Both the position numbers and the translations under genes were made by a program. Shown here one piece after another: positions 6,109 to 9,383 of a stretch of DNA of 9,383 bases. Under the pieces are notes generated by a model. It was not told the origin of the DNA. It searched no databases and saw only the letters and a list, made by a program, of their open reading frames with translations. Each line of letters starts with the position of its first letter. Position 1 is the first letter of the stretch. Source of the DNA: Chloroflexota bacterium (GTDB lineage Bacteria; Chloroflexota; Limnocylindria; Limnocylindrales; CSP1-4); NCBI GenBank assembly GCA_004298915.1, contig SCTE01000412.1, positions 1 through 9,383 of the forward strand. The letters run 5' to 3'.

Positions 6109-9100
6109 ATGCGGCGCATCATCGCCGGCAGCCTCCGCTTCCGCATGCTCGTCCTGGCGGCCGCCGCCGGGATGATGCTGGTCGGACTCGTCCAGGTGCG
6201 CAATGCGCCGGTCGACGTCTTCCCGGAATTCGCGCCGCCGCGCGTCGAGATCCAGACCATCTCGCTCGGCCTGTCGGCGGAGGAAGTGGAGACCCTCGTC
6301 ACGGTGCCCCTCGAACAGTCACTGGCCGGGGTCGAGGGCCTGGACATCATCCGGTCCAAGTCGGTTTCGGACCTGTCGTCGATCTTCCTGATCTTCAAGC
6401 CGGGGACCGACCTCCTCCACGCCCGCCAGCTCGTCCAGGAACGGATGGAGGCGGTCACCCCCAGCCTCCCGACCTGGGCCGCCCCGCCGTTCATGATCCA
6501 GCCGCTTTCGGCGACCAGCCGGGTGATGAAGATCGGGATGACCTCGGACACGCTGTCGGTCCTCGACATGTCGGTGATCTCGTACTGGACGATCCGTTCG
6601 CGGTTGCTGAGCGTGCCTGGCGTCGCCAACGTCGCGATCTGGGGTGAGCAGCTCAACCAGTTCCACGTCGATGTCAAGCCCGAGAAGCTCGCCGAGTACG
6701 GCATCTCGCTCGACTCGGTCCTGACGGCGACCGCGGCGTCGCTCGACGAAGGCCTGCTCCGGTTCACCCAGGGCAACGTGATCCCGACCGGTGGGTTCAT
6801 CGACACGGTCAACCAGCGCCTCACGATCCGCCACGTGCCCGCGATCATCACGCCGGCCGACTTGGGTCACGTCACGCTGTCGGCCAGGGACGGCCGCCTC
6901 GTCAAGCTGAGCGATATCGCCGACCTCAAGCTCGACCACCAGCCCCTGGCCGGCGACGCCGTGATCAACGACGGGCCCGGGATCATGCTGATCGTCGAGA
7001 AGTTCCCGTGGGCCAACACGCTCGAGTTGACCCGGGGCGTCGAGGCGGCCCTCGACGAACTGCGACCCGGCCTGACCGGGATCGACATCGACACCACGAT
7101 CTTCCGGCCGGCGTCGTTCATCGAAGTGGCGCTCGAGAACCTGTCGCGAGCGCTGTTGCTCGGTTCGGTCCTCGTCTTCCTGATCCTGATCCTGTTCCTG
7201 TTCGACTGGCGCACGGCGCTGATCAGCCTGGTCGCCATCCCGCTGTCGCTGATGACCGCCGCGCTCGTCCTGTTCGCGCGTGACGCGACGATCAACACGA
7301 TGATCCTGGCGGGCTTCGTCATCTCGGTCGGCGTCGTGGTCGACGACGCCATCATCGACGTCGAGAACATCACCCGGCGCCTGCGCCAGCATCGGCGCGA
7401 CGGCACCGGGGGCTCGACGGCCTCGATCATCCTGGAATCCTCGCTCGAGGTCCGGAGCTCGATTGTCTACGCGACGCTCATCGACGTCGTCGCCATCACC
7501 CCGATCTTCTTCATCGGCGGCCTGTCCGGCGCGTTCTTCCAGCCGCTCGCTATCTCGTACGGTCTGGCCGTGCTGGCCTCCCTGCTGGTCGCCCTCACGG
7601 TGACCCCGGCGATGGCCTACATCCTGCTCCGCAACGCCGACGTCGAGCGCCATGAGTCACCGCTCGCTCGCCGCCTCCAGGCTGCCTATGCCCGACTCCT
7701 GACCCGGATCGTCCGGGCGGCCCGTCCGGCGTTCGCGTCGGTCGCCGCCATCAGCCTCCTCGGCCTGTTCGTCTGGACGCAGCTCGGCCAGTCGCTCCTG
7801 CCCGACTTCAAGGAACGTGACTTCCTGATGCACTGGGTCACGGCGCCCGGGACCTCGATCGAGGAGGAGGTCCGGGTGTCCACGGCGGCCTGCATCGAGC
7901 TCCGCTCCATCCCCGGCGTCCGCAACTGCGGATCCCACATCGGCCAGGCGCAGATGGCCGACGAAGTGGTCGGCGTGGAGTTCGGCGAGAACTGGATCAG
8001 CGTCGATCCGGCCGTCGACTACAAGAAGACGCTGGCAGCGATCGGGGAGGTCGTGGCGGGTTACCCGGGCCTCCGCCGGGACGTCCAGACGTATCTCAAG
8101 GAGCGGATCCGCGAGGTGCTCACGGGGTCGAGCGACGCCGTCGTGGTCCGGATCTTCGGCCCGGACCTCGGGGTCCTGCGAGATCAGGCAGCCGCGGTCG
8201 AGGCGGCGCTCGCCGACATCCCGGGGATCGTCGATCTCCATACCGCGCAGCAGGTCCAGATTCCCCAGATCCAGGTCGAGGTCAATCTCGAGACCGCCCG
8301 GGCGTACGGCATCAAGCCCGGAGACGTTCGCCGCGCGGCCGCGGTCATGCTGGCCAGCGAGGAGGTCGGCGACATCTTCTACGGTGGCAAGGCCTACGAC
8401 GTCCACGTCTGGACGACGCCCGAGGCACGCAACAGCCTGAGCGACATCGAGGCCCTGCCGATCGACGTCCCGATCGGCGGCCAGGTCCCGCTCGGCAAGC
8501 TCGCCTCGGTCACGATCGCGCCGACGCCGAACAGCATCGCCCATGAGGGCCTGACCCGGAAGATCGATGTCGACGCGAACGTCAGCGGGCGTGACCTCGG
8601 GGCCGTCATCCGCGACGTCAAAGCCGCCCTCGCGACCATCGAGTTCCCGCGGGAATACCACCCCGAGCTGCTGGGTGAGTATGCCGAGCGACAGGCCGCC
8701 TCGGGCCGCCTCCTGCTGTTCGCGATCGTCGCGCTCTTCGGCGTGTTCCTCCTCCTGCAGGCTGCCTTCGGTCGAACGCGGCTGGCGATCCTGTCGTTCC
8801 TGACCCTGCCCTCGGCCCTCGTCGGGGGCGTCCTGGCCGCGTGGGCCTTCGGTGGGACGATCTCGCTCGGCTCGCTGGTCGGCTTCTTCACCGTGCTCGG
8901 CATCGCGGCCCGGAACGGGATCATGATGATCAATCACTTCCAGTTCCTGGAGCGCTTCGAAGGCGAGGCGTTCGGTCCGGAGCTCGTGATCCGCGGCGCC
9001 CGCGAACGGCTCTCGCCGATCCTCATGACCGCCCTCGCCACCGGCCTGGCCCTCGTTCCGCTGGCCATCGCCGGTGACCTTCCGGGCCACGAGGTGGAGC

Positions 9101-9222
9101 ATCCACTTGCGATTGTCGTGCTGGGCGGCCTGCTCACCTCGACCCTTCTGAACCTGTTCATCCTGCCGTCCCTGTACCTGCGCTTCGGCCGTTCCCTTGC
9201 CGACGAGAGGAAGATCGCATGA
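6109..9222 (+). CDS. RND efflux permease, CusA/CzcA-like, pump subunit 2
   Basis: The product is 1037 residues, a typical full RND permease with TM1 at about 11-30, two large extracytoplasmic porter loops and twelve expected membrane segments. It is clearly paralogous to pump 1: shared blocks include SLRFRxLV at the N-terminus, APVDVxPxF, VPGVANVAIWG, GTGGFID-like versus TGGFID, IKPGDVRRAAAV-like blocks, LLLQAAFGR and LxxSTL near the end. Its proton-relay motifs are more canonical: TM4 GVVVDDAIIDVEN (Asp412, Asp413, Glu419) and TM10 GIAARNGIMM (Arg935, Asn936). The position matching CzcA D402 is Ser406, and the CusA methionine triad is not conserved. It has two cysteines, Cys595 and Cys607, close together in the second porter loop. 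The gene starts 41 bases after lipoprotein 1 and overlaps the next lipoprotein gene by ATGA, so it sits inside the same operon. Efflux of a metal or hydrophobic compound is likely; the substrate is unassigned. Confidence 0.95.
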   Translation: MRRIIAGSLRFRMLVLAAAAGMMLVGLVQVRNAPVDVFPEFAPPRVEIQTISLGLSAEEVETLVTVPLEQSLAGVEGLDIIRSKSVSDLSSIFLIFKPGTDLLHARQLVQERMEAVTPSLPTWAAPPFMIQPLSATSRVMKIGMTSDTLSVLDMSVISYWTIRSRLLSVPGVANVAIWGEQLNQFHVDVKPEKLAEYGISLDSVLTATAASLDEGLLRFTQGNVIPTGGFIDTVNQRLTIRHVPAIITPADLGHVTLSARDGRLVKLSDIADLKLDHQPLAGDAVINDGPGIMLIVEKFPWANTLELTRGVEAALDELRPGLTGIDIDTTIFRPASFIEVALENLSRALLLGSVLVFLILILFLFDWRTALISLVAIPLSLMTAALVLFARDATINTMILAGFVISVGVVVDDAIIDVENITRRLRQHRRDGTGGSTASIILESSLEVRSSIVYATLIDVVAITPIFFIGGLSGAFFQPLAISYGLAVLASLLVALTVTPAMAYILLRNADVERHESPLARRLQAAYARLLTRIVRAARPAFASVAAISLLGLFVWTQLGQSLLPDFKERDFLMHWVTAPGTSIEEEVRVSTAACIELRSIPGVRNCGSHIGQAQMADEVVGVEFGENWISVDPAVDYKKTLAAIGEVVAGYPGLRRDVQTYLKERIREVLTGSSDAVVVRIFGPDLGVLRDQAAAVEAALADIPGIVDLHTAQQVQIPQIQVEVNLETARAYGIKPGDVRRAAAVMLASEEVGDIFYGGKAYDVHVWTTPEARNSLSDIEALPIDVPIGGQVPLGKLASVTIAPTPNSIAHEGLTRKIDVDANVSGRDLGAVIRDVKAALATIEFPREYHPELLGEYAERQAASGRLLLFAIVALFGVFLLLQAAFGRTRLAILSFLTLPSALVGGVLAAWAFGGTISLGSLVGFFTVLGIAARNGIMMINHFQFLERFEGEAFGPELVIRGARERLSPILMTALATGLALVPLAIAGDLPGHEVEHPLAIVVLGGLLTSTLLNLFILPSLYLRFGRSLADERKIA

Positions 9223-9383
9223 CGACTCGACGATCCGCGGGCGCCACGACCGCCACGCTGCTGCTCCTGAGCACCCTTGTCGGCTGTTCATCCGCCGCTC
9301 CACTGCAGAGCGTTGCCGCGGTCACCGACGCGCCGACGATCGCCACGCCGACGCCCCCGCCGGCGACGCCAGCGCCGACGCCC
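9219..9383 (+). CDS. Second lipoprotein of the efflux operon, N-terminal part only (runs off right edge)
   Basis: The ATG at 9219 overlaps the pump 2 stop (ATGA) and has GAGAGG at 9205-9210, eight bases upstream. The 55 visible residues begin MTTRRSAGATTATLLLLST, a basic n-region followed by a hydrophobic segment, and reach the lipobox LVGC with Cys23 as the lipidation site. After a short Ser/Ala stretch the sequence becomes a Pro/Thr/Ala-rich spacer (from about residue 39, with repeated TP and PAT units), typical of a flexible tether between the membrane anchor and a folded domain. That domain lies beyond the window. By position it may be a second adaptor-like or substrate-binding subunit for the pumps, but nothing visible shows this. 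Confidence 0.8.
   Translation, partial: MTTRRSAGATTATLLLLSTLVGCSSAAPLQSVAAVTDAPTIATPTPPPATPAPTP

Noticed and set aside
6319..9303. Two long minus-strand open frames (444 and 548 codons) opposite pump 2
   Set aside because: Their products are dominated by Asp, Arg, Gly and Glu and have no family features, whereas the + strand encodes an unmistakable RND permease.
1..9383. CRISPR arrays, tRNA or rRNA genes, insertion sequences, attachment sites
   Set aside because: No regularly spaced repeats, tRNA-like cloverleaf, transposase frame or terminal inverted repeats were noticed on reading. The similar stretches in the two pump genes are paralogy, not a mobile repeat.

Overview
The window is a dense, GC-rich (roughly two-thirds G+C) stretch of bacterial chromosome with all convincing genes on the + strand. 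Strong G/C bias at third codon positions, ATGA-type gene overlaps, two lipoprotein signals and a two-pump RND locus fit a high-GC, probably monoderm lineage such as Chloroflexota or Actinomycetota. That placement is an inference from gene style; no rRNA or other taxonomic marker is present.

Left part (1-2058): the 3' end of an unrecognised gene runs in from the left edge. It overlaps by ATGA the start of a full-length MttB-superfamily (COG5598-type) methyltransferase that has no in-frame amber codon. The pair looks translationally coupled and points to corrinoid-dependent C1 or quaternary-amine metabolism. A possible hairpin terminator follows.

Middle (2059-2385): this 327-base gap is the only one of any size. 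It holds the candidate hairpin, a locally AT-richer patch with two TTGAC boxes (candidate promoter), and a short 22-codon reading frame with a strong Shine-Dalgarno. The stop of that frame overlaps the first pump's start codon.

Right part (2386-9383): one apparent operon reads RND pump 1, short lipoprotein 1, RND pump 2, lipoprotein 2 (cut by the right edge). The two pumps are full-length paralogs of the heavy-metal-efflux (CusA/CzcA-like) branch of RND permeases. Lipoprotein 1 resembles only the C-terminal, membrane-proximal part of an RND periplasmic adaptor (HlyD/CusB type) and has no room for the alpha-hairpin that would reach an outer-membrane channel. Pump 1 has altered residues in the TM4 and TM10 proton-relay motifs, while pump 2 is more canonical.

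The most interesting proposal is therefore a reduced, membrane-anchored RND system in which two unequal pump subunits work with lipid-anchored mini-adaptors, possibly as a hetero-oligomer. Its substrate cannot be read from the sequence: the methionine triad of the copper pump CusA is not conserved in either pump.
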